Position numbers and translations under genes: made by a program. The notes below the pieces were generated by a model. It saw only the letters and a program-made list of their open reading frames with translations. It ran no database searches and was not told the origin of the DNA. Positions 1-5,623 of a stretch of DNA of 5,833 nt are shown here, one piece after another; positions within the stretch are counted from its first letter, which is position 1; every line of letters starts with the position of its first letter. The DNA comes from Christensenellaceae bacterium (GTDB lineage Bacteria; Bacillota; Clostridia; Christensenellales; Borkfalkiaceae). The stretch is taken from contig JAEDMA010000086.1 in assembly GCA_016295005.1 (NCBI GenBank), positions 1-5,833 of the forward strand, written 5' to 3'.

Positions 1-1
1 C

Positions 2-1858
2 GAAGCGGCAACTGCGGACGTGAATTTAGGTGATATGACGAAAGGAACAAAGATCTATTCAAAATATACTTGCGACGGAAAGTTTAACGTCTCGCAGAAT
101 GCGGAAACTCTTGCCGCTTTCAACTTTACCCGAAATTCGGCGGAGATCGTTCTTGAATGTCGCGACAGCGAAAACGTTTCTCTGAACGTTTCCAAAACCA
201 TTAAAGTCTCTTATAATGCAACTAACGGGAATTACGCGTACGACTGCACGGCGGAAGTTCCGGCAATAAACGGTTATACCTTTAACGCAGAAAGTTCAGA
301 CGCGCTGAGCGGAACTTGCGTTACAAACACAAAGATAAAGCTTGTTTACGACGCAAATCCCGGACCGAAACTTACTGAAAAGTACGTTGATGAAGACGGA
401 ATAAAGATTGCGGACGATACGTTGGCTAAAGTAACTGCCGAATCTGACGTGTATTATTATACGTGCGAACCTAAACACGTATTCGGCTACAAATACAAAG
501 CTGCGGATAGAGATCTTTCGGGCATAATAACGGAAGACGGAACGATAACTTATGTATACCAAAGTGCGGCGCTGAAAAATTACGACGTTATTTACGAAAA
601 TGATGAATTTGCAGGCGTTAACATAAAGACCGAAACCATGGGCACGGTTATGATCGTAGGAACCAATACGGGTAAGGGAACCACCGAATTAAGCATGACG
701 ACTTTCGAACTAGGCTTTGTAAGCACTGCCGAAGCAGACGGGCTGCTTATTCAGATTGACAGAAGTGTGGCGTCGGACACGCAGCAGCCGAGGTTGCTTC
801 TTGAAACTGCAGACGGCGTTCTTTACAAGTTTAACGAAAGAAATCTCAGGTATGATTCTTTCGTGCTGGAAGACGGAACTTTGTCGTCTCTTGAAAACGA
901 GTCGTTCCATTACAATCTTGAAAGAGAAAGCAAAGGCACGCTGTTTATTCCCTGGAACGTTTTGACGACTACAGGCACGGTAATGCCTTATGCCGAAGTA
1001 GAAGCTCCTGCCGGGAATCTGAAAGTTACCGACACTGTGGTATTTACAAAATTTCATTTCTGTCTCGATTCGAGAGCCGCGTCCATGCAAGGCACTAACA
1101 GACCTACCGGTATAGGAGTCATCGCGGCGGTATCGTATAAGGGAGAAAAGGTTATAACCGAAGAATTACTAAGTCCGGTCACGCTCAATTATTCTTTGGA
1201 CGAGACAAAGATTGACGCGGACGTAAATCTGGGCAATAACAGACTCGGAACGAAAGTTTATATTAAACACTCGATTACCGGTTCGTTTGTCGTCGACGGT
1301 TCTGTTTCCGATAACGAAGAGGCTTTGGCGGCAGTAGAATTAAAGAGACGTGCCGTTCAGATTACGCTAAATTTCGTAGACGAAAACGGAATGGTCGTAA
1401 AGAGCTCAATAACCAAGCAGGCGGATTTTGTGGACGGTAAAATTGTATACAGTCTTACGCCCGAAACTGTTGTGGGATACGAATTCGTATCTTCAGACAT
1501 TCCTTTAGAAGGCGAGGCTGACGGACCAATTACCATAACTATGACTTATAAAAAGAAAGTAGTTAAAATAACGATTAAGTTTGTGGACGAAAAAGGCAAC
1601 GCTATTGCAGAAGACAAGATTATTGACGCTTATTACGGCGAGTATACGGAAATCGATGCCGACGCAATCAAAAATTACGAATATGTTTCCGCAAGCGAGA
1701 GCCTGCATTTTACGCCGGTAAAGAATAAGGAAATTACTCTGACTTACAAAAAGGTCGGCGGTTGCGGCTCCTCTGTAGAAGCTACTTCAGTCTTATCGGT
1801 TTTCATGGCGGCTTCTCTCTTATTCGTTCTGGTAAAAAAATCGAAAAAAGAAAATTAA
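2..1858 (+). CDS. Modular cell-surface protein with MucBP-like repeats and a C-terminal membrane anchor (5' end missing)
   Basis: This is the C-terminal part of a large exported surface protein, probably binding host or dietary glycans. The frame stays open to the left edge, so the first 5' start inside the window (GTG at 20) is an internal Val. The codons before it read EAATAD and continue a motif (ADVNLG) that recurs at 1217, so the gene starts upstream. Counting that Val as residue 1, there is a linker and MucBP-like unit (about 1-110), a second MucBP-like unit (118-180), a beta-sandwich resembling a carbohydrate-binding module (about 185-395, with GTLFIPWNVL), a second ADVNLG linker, and two MucBP-like units (446-510 and 515-577; FVDENG and FVDEKG followed by a GYEF- or NYEY-type core). 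It ends in GGCGSS (580-585), a hydrophobic helix (about 588-605) and KKSKKEN. No LPXTG motif is present. MucBP domains bind mucin glycans in lactobacilli; the ligand here is unknown. The signal peptide would lie outside the window. Confidence 0.85.
   Translation, partial: EAATADVNLGDMTKGTKIYSKYTCDGKFNVSQNAETLAAFNFTRNSAEIVLECRDSENVSLNVSKTIKVSYNATNGNYAYDCTAEVPAINGYTFNAESSDALSGTCVTNTKIKLVYDANPGPKLTEKYVDEDGIKIADDTLAKVTAESDVYYYTCEPKHVFGYKYKAADRDLSGIITEDGTITYVYQSAALKNYDVIYENDEFAGVNIKTETMGTVMIVGTNTGKGTTELSMTTFELGFVSTAEADGLLIQIDRSVASDTQQPRLLLETADGVLYKFNERNLRYDSFVLEDGTLSSLENESFHYNLERESKGTLFIPWNVLTTTGTVMPYAEVEAPAGNLKVTDTVVFTKFHFCLDSRAASMQGTNRPTGIGVIAAVSYKGEKVITEELLSPVTLNYSLDETKIDADVNLGNNRLGTKVYIKHSITGSFVVDGSVSDNEEALAAVELKRRAVQITLNFVDENGMVVKSSITKQADFVDGKIVYSLTPETVVGYEFVSSDIPLEGEADGPITITMTYKKKVVKITIKFVDEKGNAIAEDKIIDAYYGEYTEIDADAIKNYEYVSASESLHFTPVKNKEITLTYKKVGGCGSSVEATSVLSVFMAASLLFVLVKKSKKEN
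14..352 (+). repeat. Internal protein module, copy 1 (ADVNLG linker plus MucBP-like unit)
   Basis: Copy 1 of a duplicated module in the surface protein. It begins ADVNLG, continues GTKIYSKY, then a segment ending LAAF, and leads into a MucBP-like unit ending KIKLVYD. Copy 2 at 1217-1549 has ADVNLG, GTKVYIKH, EALAAVEL and ends ITMTYKK. The first eight bases of the two copies are identical at the DNA level (gcggacgt) and similarity fades afterwards, so the duplication is old. The copy at the left edge implies that another beta-sandwich domain precedes it outside the window. Confidence 0.65.
1217..1549 (+). repeat. Internal protein module, copy 2 (ADVNLG linker plus MucBP-like unit)
   Basis: Second copy of the linker plus MucBP module, aligned with 14-352. 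It is followed directly by one further MucBP-like unit (1562-1750), so the C-terminal stalk is a tandem pair. Like that unit, it opens with ITLNFVDENG (the next opens ITIKFVDEKG) and closes with a strand ending TYKK. Confidence 0.65.
1757..1855 (+). other. C-terminal GGCGSS motif, membrane helix and basic tail (putative sorting/anchor signal)
   Basis: The last 33 residues of the surface protein are GGCGSS, a helix of about 18 hydrophobic residues, then KKSKKEN. The tripartite form (short motif, membrane segment, basic tail) is that of a sortase-type signal, but LPXTG is absent and a Gly-Cys-Gly-Ser motif stands in its place. Cys-containing anchors of this general shape are known in other phyla (MYXO-CTERM, Synerg-CTERM) as processed sorting tags. 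That this one is processed, rather than being a simple membrane anchor, is inference. Confidence 0.6.
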
Positions 1859-1874
1859 AATAATCTAAAAACTG

Positions 1875-1911
1875 TTTATTCTGAATACGGTTTGACCGTA
1901 TTCAGAATAAA
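1875..1911 (+). terminator. Perfect 15-16 bp inverted repeat between the surface protein gene and the kdg operon
   Basis: The arms TTATTCTGAATACGG (1876-1890) and CCGTATTCAGAATAA (1896-1910) are exact reverse complements around the loop TTTGA, with one more T-A pair at 1875/1911. The position, 17 bases after the surface gene stop, fits a terminator. However, the bases after the stem on the plus strand (AATTATGTC) are not a U-tract. On the minus strand the stem is followed, after ACAG, by TTTTTAG and then TTATTTTAA, but no minus-strand gene reads into it. It may be a weak or bidirectional terminator, or a regulator-binding palindrome ahead of the operon. Confidence 0.55.
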
Positions 1912-1929
1912 TTATGTCTAAAATAGGTC

Positions 1930-1934
1930 GAGAG
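1930..1934 (+). promoter_or_regulatory. Ribosome site that decides the aldolase start
   Basis: GAGAG lies nine bases before the ATG at 1944, with AGG just upstream at 1925-1927. The earlier in-frame ATG at 1914 has no purine-rich site, only the right arm of the hairpin, so 1944 is the better start. Confidence 0.5.
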
Positions 1935-1943
1935 TTAAAAACA

Positions 1944-2588
1944 ATGAATAATGTTATTGAAGAAATAAAGAAGAAAAAACTGATAGCTATATTGCGCGGC
2001 GTTCGTTCAGAAAAAATTGCCGAGACCGTAAGCGCGCTTTTAAAAGGCGGAATAAATATCGTAGAGATAACCTTTGATCAGAGCGGAAAAATTCCGCTCG
2101 AAGATACGGCGGCAGCGATAAAAAAGGTCGCTTCGACGTTTGGCGACGTGTTTGTAGGCGCAGGAACCGTTATGACGAAGGAAAATCTTGAGCTTGCGGC
2201 GGTTGCCGGCGCAAAATTTATTTTATCGCCTGATACTAAAACGGAAATTATCAAGAAAACGAAAGAAAAGGGGTTGATATCTATACCGGGCGCAATGACG
2301 CCTAGCGAATGTTCCTGCGCTGCTGCTGCCGGCGCGGACTTCGTCAAACTTTTTCCTGCGGGAAATCTGGGCGGAGATTATCTTAAAGCTATTTCTTCGC
2401 CGCTTAGCAATATACCTTTTCTGTGCGTCGGGGGAATAGACGAATCGAACATTCCCTATTTTATCAAAAACGGCGCGGCGGGATTCGGCATAGGAAGCAA
2501 TCTTGTCAACGCAAAGCTCGTCGATTCGGGCAATTTTGAAGAGATAACGCGCAGAGCAGGCTTGTTTGTAAACGCTCTGAACGCTTAA
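1944..2588 (+). CDS. kdgA: 2-keto-3-deoxy-6-phosphogluconate (KDPG)/4-hydroxy-2-oxoglutarate aldolase
   Basis: A cytoplasmic class I aldolase that splits KDPG into pyruvate and glyceraldehyde-3-phosphate, the last step of KDG catabolism. The protein is 214 residues from ATG 1944, the usual length for this (beta/alpha)8 family, and starts MNNVIEEIKKKKLIAILRG. Visible motifs are VEITF with the catalytic Glu (residue 41), VGAGTV (71-76, substrate-binding Thr), IPGAMTPSE (114-122), VKLFPAG with the Schiff-base Lys (135) and CVGGI (161-165). The Lys and Glu align with K133 and E45 of E. coli Eda. The residue aligning with Eda Arg49 is Asp (VEITFDQSG), an unusual change at a pyruvate-carboxylate ligand. 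An in-frame ATG at 1914 would add ten residues but lacks a ribosome site. It is first in an operon, 11 bases before kdgK. Alternative substrates such as KDPGal or 4-hydroxy-2-oxoglutarate cannot be excluded. Confidence 0.9.
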   Translation: MNNVIEEIKKKKLIAILRGVRSEKIAETVSALLKGGINIVEITFDQSGKIPLEDTAAAIKKVASTFGDVFVGAGTVMTKENLELAAVAGAKFILSPDTKTEIIKKTKEKGLISIPGAMTPSECSCAAAAGADFVKLFPAGNLGGDYLKAISSPLSNIPFLCVGGIDESNIPYFIKNGAAGFGIGSNLVNAKLVDSGNFEEITRRAGLFVNALNA

Positions 2589-2599
2589 AGGAGAAAAAA

Positions 2600-3619
2600 A
2601 TGAAAGTAGTTACATTCGGTGAAATAATGCTGAGACTGATGCCTGAAAATTATTTAAGATTCGTTCAGGCGGACAAATTTGAAGCTACCTATGCAGGCGC
2701 AGAAGCTAACGTGGCGGTTTCTCTTGCAAACTTCGGTAACGAAGCGGTTTTCGTAAGTAAAGTGCCTGCCGGTGAAATAGGGCAAGCCGCGGTAAACGCG
2801 GTAAGGAAATACGGTGTCAATTCCGATTATATCGTCCGCGGCGGAAACAGATTAGGCGTATATTTTTGTGAAAAAGGAGCTTCACAGAGACCGAGTAAGG
2901 TTATTTACGACAGAGCGGGCTCTTCTTTTGCGTGCGCAGACAAAGACGATTTTGACTGGAAAGAAATTTTTAAGTACGCAGAGTGGTTTCACTTTACGGG
3001 TATAACTCCGGCGCTTTCCGACTCGGTTGCCGGCATTACGCGCATAGCCGCGCAAACTGCTAAAGAAAACGGCTTGACGGTTTCTTGCGATTTAAACTAC
3101 AGGAAAAAACTCTGGTCCAACGAAAAAGCGAAAGCTACGATGAGTGAAATTCTTCCTTTTGTGGATTATTGTATAGCCAACGAAGAGGATATGAAGGACG
3201 TTTTCGGAATAGAAACGGAAAATAACGACGTGACCGGTGGAAATCTTAATAAGGCGGGTTATGTCGAGGCGGCAAAAGAGCTTTCCGATATGTTCGGTTT
3301 AAAAGGCGTTGCCGTAACGCTCAGGGAGAGCAAGTCGGCAAACGACAACGATTGGTCGGCGATGCTTTATACAGGTGGAAAAGCGTATTTTTCACGTAAA
3401 TATTCCATGCATATAGTAGACAGAGTAGGAGGAGGAGACAGCTTCGGCGGGGCTCTGATTCACGCATTGTTGAAAAACGGCGAAGCGCAGTATGCAATCG
3501 ATTTTGCGGTTGCGGCAAGTTGCCTTAAACATTCTATTCAGGGAGATTTTAACCTGGTTACGGAAAGCGAAGTTTCAGGTCTTATGAAAGGCGATTCTAC
3601 GGGGAGGGTGCAGAGATAA
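2600..3619 (+). CDS. kdgK: 2-keto-3-deoxygluconate kinase (PfkB/ribokinase family)
   Basis: This enzyme phosphorylates 2-keto-3-deoxygluconate with ATP to give KDPG, the substrate of the aldolase encoded just upstream. The 339-residue protein has the complete PfkB fold: an N-terminal FGEIMLRL strand, the sugar-binding motif GAEANVAVSLANFG (33-46), the segment GASQRPSKVIYDRAGS (93-108) typical of KDG kinases, DLNYRKKLW (164-172), and the C-terminal signature DRVGGGDSFGG (274-284), in which Asp280 is the expected catalytic base and GGG forms the anion hole. The start is fixed by AAAGGAG six bases before the ATG. The gap to the upstream gene is 11 bases and to the next ATG three bases, so the three genes are almost surely one transcript. 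Other PfkB sugar kinases (fructokinase, tagatose-6-phosphate kinase) are less likely given these motifs and the aldolase partner. Confidence 0.92.
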   Translation: MKVVTFGEIMLRLMPENYLRFVQADKFEATYAGAEANVAVSLANFGNEAVFVSKVPAGEIGQAAVNAVRKYGVNSDYIVRGGNRLGVYFCEKGASQRPSKVIYDRAGSSFACADKDDFDWKEIFKYAEWFHFTGITPALSDSVAGITRIAAQTAKENGLTVSCDLNYRKKLWSNEKAKATMSEILPFVDYCIANEEDMKDVFGIETENNDVTGGNLNKAGYVEAAKELSDMFGLKGVAVTLRESKSANDNDWSAMLYTGGKAYFSRKYSMHIVDRVGGGDSFGGALIHALLKNGEAQYAIDFAVAASCLKHSIQGDFNLVTESEVSGLMKGDSTGRVQR

Positions 3620-3622
3620 AAT

Positions 3623-4699
3623 ATGCAACCGCGAATATATACCGAAAATCTTAAAAAATTCGGTTCGGCAAAAAGAAAGTGGCAGGGTATTCCAAGTATC
3701 GAAAGAACGAAAAACGGCGATATTTTCGTGGTTTTTTACAGCGGAGGAAACGACGAACAGCTAGGTAATTACTGCGTTTTACTTAGAGGCAACGAATGGA
3801 AAGGGTTTGGCGAACCTGTTGCGGCAGTATATGCGGGAAGATTTTCAAGGTGTTTCGATCCATGTTTATACATAGATGCAGAAGGGAGGCTATGGCTTTT
3901 CTGGTCGACTATGCCAAAGGTAAGAACTTGGGCGGCAATATGCGAAAACCCGCTGGAAGACGTTCTTAAGTGGGGAGAGCCGTTTGTGGTCGGCGAAGGA
4001 ATTATGCTGAATAAGCCATTGGCGTCGTCTTACGGCGTTTTATATCCGTTATCCGTCTGGAAGGACAATATTAACGAACAAACCGTTAAAGTTTGTCGGA
4101 AGATGAAAATCAAAAAATCCGCTATTCCGGACGGCGCGTATGCGGTAAAGCTGGGAAAAGACGGATTTAAGCCTGAAGGAAGAGTAAGAAGCAAAAAGCC
4201 GTCTTACGACGAGCATATGTTTCTCGAAAGACGGGACGGCGTCCTCGAAGTTTATATAAGAACAGCCGAAAATATTGAAAAGGCTACGTCAGACGACGGA
4301 GGAGTCCATTGGAGCGAACCTTACGATTCGGGAATAAAAAATCCGAATTCCCGTTTTTTTATCGGGAGGCTAAAATCGGGGAGAATACTTTTGGTAAACC
4401 ATTATAAGTATAAGGGAAGAAATAATCTGACGGCTTTGCTTTCCGAAGATGACGGAAAAACTTTTCCTTTTGCCTTGCTGTTAGACGAAAGAAACAAAGT
4501 GTCTTATCCCGACGCCGTCGAAGGCGAAAACGGCTATATTTACATTGTTTACGATAGGGAGCGGGGAAGTCGTAATCAACACGAAACGGACAGCGCGAAA
4601 GAAATTCTGCTTGCAAAAATAACCGAAGACGATATTATCGCAGGAAAACTTATCGGTAGTGAAAGCAGATTGAAAACAATAGTCAGCAAACTTAACTGA
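3623..4699 (+). CDS. Cytoplasmic sialidase-fold (BNR/Asp-box) beta-propeller protein, probable glycoside-active enzyme
   Basis: A 358-residue protein of the BNR_2/sialidase-like superfamily. Two Asp-boxes are visible, SDDGGVHW (223-230) and SEDDGKTF (274-281). Other propeller-type motifs are WQGIPSIERTKNGDIFVVFYSGG (20-42), FDPCLYIDAEGRLWLFW (78-94), SYDEHMFLERRDG (194-206) and SYPDAVEGENGYIYIVYDRE (294-313). The last resembles the segment with the nucleophilic Tyr in sialidases, and E202 is a possible partner. The FRIP Arg of true sialidases is missing; QGIP stands in its place, so sialic acid is doubtful as the substrate. There is no signal peptide or membrane segment, so it should act in the cytoplasm. 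The start lies three bases after the kdgK stop, with purine-rich GGGGAGGG (3601-3608) and AGAGA (3612-3616) inside the kdgK end, suggesting translational coupling. Co-transcription with KDG genes points to an acidic sugar or oligosaccharide. The reaction is unknown. Confidence 0.75.
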   Translation: MQPRIYTENLKKFGSAKRKWQGIPSIERTKNGDIFVVFYSGGNDEQLGNYCVLLRGNEWKGFGEPVAAVYAGRFSRCFDPCLYIDAEGRLWLFWSTMPKVRTWAAICENPLEDVLKWGEPFVVGEGIMLNKPLASSYGVLYPLSVWKDNINEQTVKVCRKMKIKKSAIPDGAYAVKLGKDGFKPEGRVRSKKPSYDEHMFLERRDGVLEVYIRTAENIEKATSDDGGVHWSEPYDSGIKNPNSRFFIGRLKSGRILLVNHYKYKGRNNLTALLSEDDGKTFPFALLLDERNKVSYPDAVEGENGYIYIVYDRERGSRNQHETDSAKEILLAKITEDDIIAGKLIGSESRLKTIVSKLN

Positions 4700-4713
4700 A
4701 ATTTAATATTTTG

Positions 4714-5457
4714 TTATAAGTCCCGTTGCGTATTCTTCCGGTATTGCAACGGGCTTATTTTAAATTTCTCTTTAAAAGAGCGCGAAAAATGCGATTCATA
4801 TTCGAATCCGCAGTAATAACAAATTTCGCTGACGGCCATGTTTGTTTCTGTCAAAAGTTTAGCGGCAAGATTCTGCCTTTTGGTCATTATATAATCCTTA
4901 GGCGACTTGCCGGTTTCTTTTTTAAAAAGCACTCTGTAATGGTCGACCGCATACCCGCACGAATCTGCTAAATCGGTTATCCTTAACGGCGTCATATAAT
5001 ATTCGTCTATATATTTTATGGTATTTTTCAGAAGATAATTATTGTTTTCTTCTTTTTTGTCTTGTTCGCGTATGAGATGAAAAATGATTTCATTCGCAAT
5101 CGCGTTTGCCATTTTATCGAAATTTAAAGCTTTACGCTCCAGTTCATCCCTGATTTTCTGGCACAAGGTGCTTATTTCAAACTGTAAATCGTTTTTCGCC
5201 GTTGATTTCAGTTTTATCCGTTCGTTCGGCTTGAACCAGATGATAAGGCAGTTGCTCTGTTCTGAATAAAAATGACAGTGAGACACGTTGGGTTCCATCA
5301 CAAAATAAGAACGTTCCGCAAAGTCGAACACATTATTCATATATTTAATCGTTCCTTTACCGCTGAAAAAGTAAACGAATTCGTATTTGTCATGGACGTG
5401 CGGCTTTATAACAAATTTATTTTCTCTTTTTTGCGTGAAAGAATAAGTATCGAACAT
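4714..5457 (-). CDS. AraC-family transcriptional regulator with N-terminal cupin sensor domain
   Basis: A cytoplasmic DNA-binding regulator of 247 residues from the ATG at 5457. The N-terminal half (about 1-90) is a cupin effector-binding domain with PHVHDKYEFVYFFSGKG and a later EPNVSHCHF, with several His residues that could bind a metal or sugar. A linker helix region (about 92-145) leads to two helix-turn-helix units, the first with LRITDLADSCGYAVDHYRVLF (about 158-178) and the second with AVSEICYYCGFEYESHFSRSF (208-228), ending in SPLQYRK, the usual AraC C-terminal signature. A TTG at 5463 is in frame but sits one base after the ribosome site AAAAGG; the ATG at 5457 has a seven-base spacing and is preferred. 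It converges on the kdg operon with 14 bases between the stops and is divergent from the TnpV-like gene. Control of sugar-acid uptake or catabolism is a reasonable inference; the ligand is unknown. Confidence 0.9.
   Translation of the reverse strand: MFDTYSFTQKRENKFVIKPHVHDKYEFVYFFSGKGTIKYMNNVFDFAERSYFVMEPNVSHCHFYSEQSNCLIIWFKPNERIKLKSTAKNDLQFEISTLCQKIRDELERKALNFDKMANAIANEIIFHLIREQDKKEENNNYLLKNTIKYIDEYYMTPLRITDLADSCGYAVDHYRVLFKKETGKSPKDYIMTKRQNLAAKLLTETNMAVSEICYYCGFEYESHFSRSFKEKFKISPLQYRKNTQRDL
4716..4761 (+). terminator. Rho-independent terminator of the kdg operon, overlapping the end of the convergent araC gene
   Basis: CCCGTTGC (4722-4729) pairs with GCAACGGG (4746-4753). Past a single bulged T (4721), ATAAG (4716-4720) pairs with CTTAT (4754-4758), giving a 13-bp stem with a 16-base loop. 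TTTT (4758-4761) follows, then AAATTT. It starts 16 bases after the stop at 4699. The left arm and loop also encode the last codons of the minus-strand regulator, and the minus-strand side has no U-tract, so it works mainly for the plus-strand operon. Confidence 0.75.
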
Positions 5458-5464
5458 AACCAAA

Positions 5465-5470
5465 CCTTTT
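5465..5470 (-). promoter_or_regulatory. Ribosome site that decides the AraC regulator start
   Basis: On the minus strand AAAAGG is followed by TTTGGTT and then ATG (5457-5455). The seven-base spacing supports this ATG. The in-frame TTG two codons earlier (5463) would start one base after the GG and is unlikely. Confidence 0.7.
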
Positions 5471-5481
5471 ATATAACTCTT

Positions 5482-5508
5482 ATTACATATTTTACAATAT
5501 TTTTACAA
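5482..5508 (-). promoter_or_regulatory. Weak candidate promoter for the araC gene
   Basis: Minus strand: TTGTAA (5508-5503, four of six -35 bases) and TGTAAT (5487-5482, five of six -10 bases). The 15-base spacer is shorter than optimal, which fits an autoregulated or weakly expressed regulator. The region is so AT-rich that chance matches are expected. Confidence 0.3.
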
Positions 5509-5558
5509 AAAAAGCATTAAAAGCGTGAAAAAAATTGAAAAAAAGTGTCGAAAAACTA

Positions 5559-5587
5559 TTGACAAACACAAAACAAAGTGTTATCGC
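5559..5587 (+). promoter_or_regulatory. Sigma-A-type promoter for the TnpV-like gene
   Basis: A perfect -35 box TTGACA (5559-5564) is followed by a 17-base spacer and TATCGC (5582-5587), a poor -10 but preceded by the extended TG motif (5579-5580). A-rich tracts lie just upstream (5505-5555). The predicted transcript start is near 5594, about 30 bases before the ATG at 5624. Confidence 0.6.
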
Positions 5588-5595
5588 GTTAATAC
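5578..5595 (+). promoter_or_regulatory. LacI-type operator-like palindrome over the -10 region
   Basis: The 18-base site GTGTTATCGCGTTAATAC is centred on CGCG and symmetric at 14 of 18 positions (GTxTTAxCGCGxTAAxAC), the form of operators bound by LacI-family repressors. A second symmetric reading also exists in which TTATCG (5581-5586) pairs with CGATAA (5595-5600). It covers the -10 box and the predicted start site, where a bound repressor would block transcription. The cognate repressor is not in the window. The AraC protein is a less natural fit, since AraC-family sites are usually direct repeats. Confidence 0.45.
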
Positions 5596-5608
5596 GATAA
5601 ACATCGAC

Positions 5609-5614
5609 AGGAGG
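5609..5614 (+). promoter_or_regulatory. Full AGGAGG ribosome site for the TnpV-like gene
   Basis: AGGAGG is a complete anti-Shine-Dalgarno match nine bases before the ATG at 5624. It is the strongest ribosome site in the window, which is striking because the frame it serves stops after 17 codons. Confidence 0.8.
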
Positions 5615-5623
5615 AGAAGTTTT

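Noticed and set aside
20..22. GTG as the start of the surface protein gene
   Set aside because: The frame is open to the left edge, there is no ribosome site, and the preceding codons continue a module (ADVNLG) that recurs internally. It is an internal Val codon.
710..1090. Antisense open frame of 126 codons
   Set aside because: It lies wholly inside the surface protein gene and has no ribosome site or recognisable domain. It is a shadow of the coding strand. The same holds for the other antisense frames at 296-562, 1505-1708, 2078-2347, 3321-3518 and 4359-4616.
1914..1916. ATG at 1914 as the aldolase start
   Set aside because: It directly follows the hairpin arm and has no purine-rich site. 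The extra ten residues are not typical of the family, while ATG 1944 gives the usual N-terminus.
1892..1924. Promoter TTGACC / TAAAAT for the kdg operon
   Set aside because: The 21-base spacer is too long for a sigma-A promoter. It is mentioned only as a possibility under the palindrome finding.
3623..4699. Annotation as a true exo-alpha-sialidase (nanH)
   Set aside because: There is no signal peptide, the FRIP Arg is missing and no nan genes are nearby. Only the fold-level assignment is supported.
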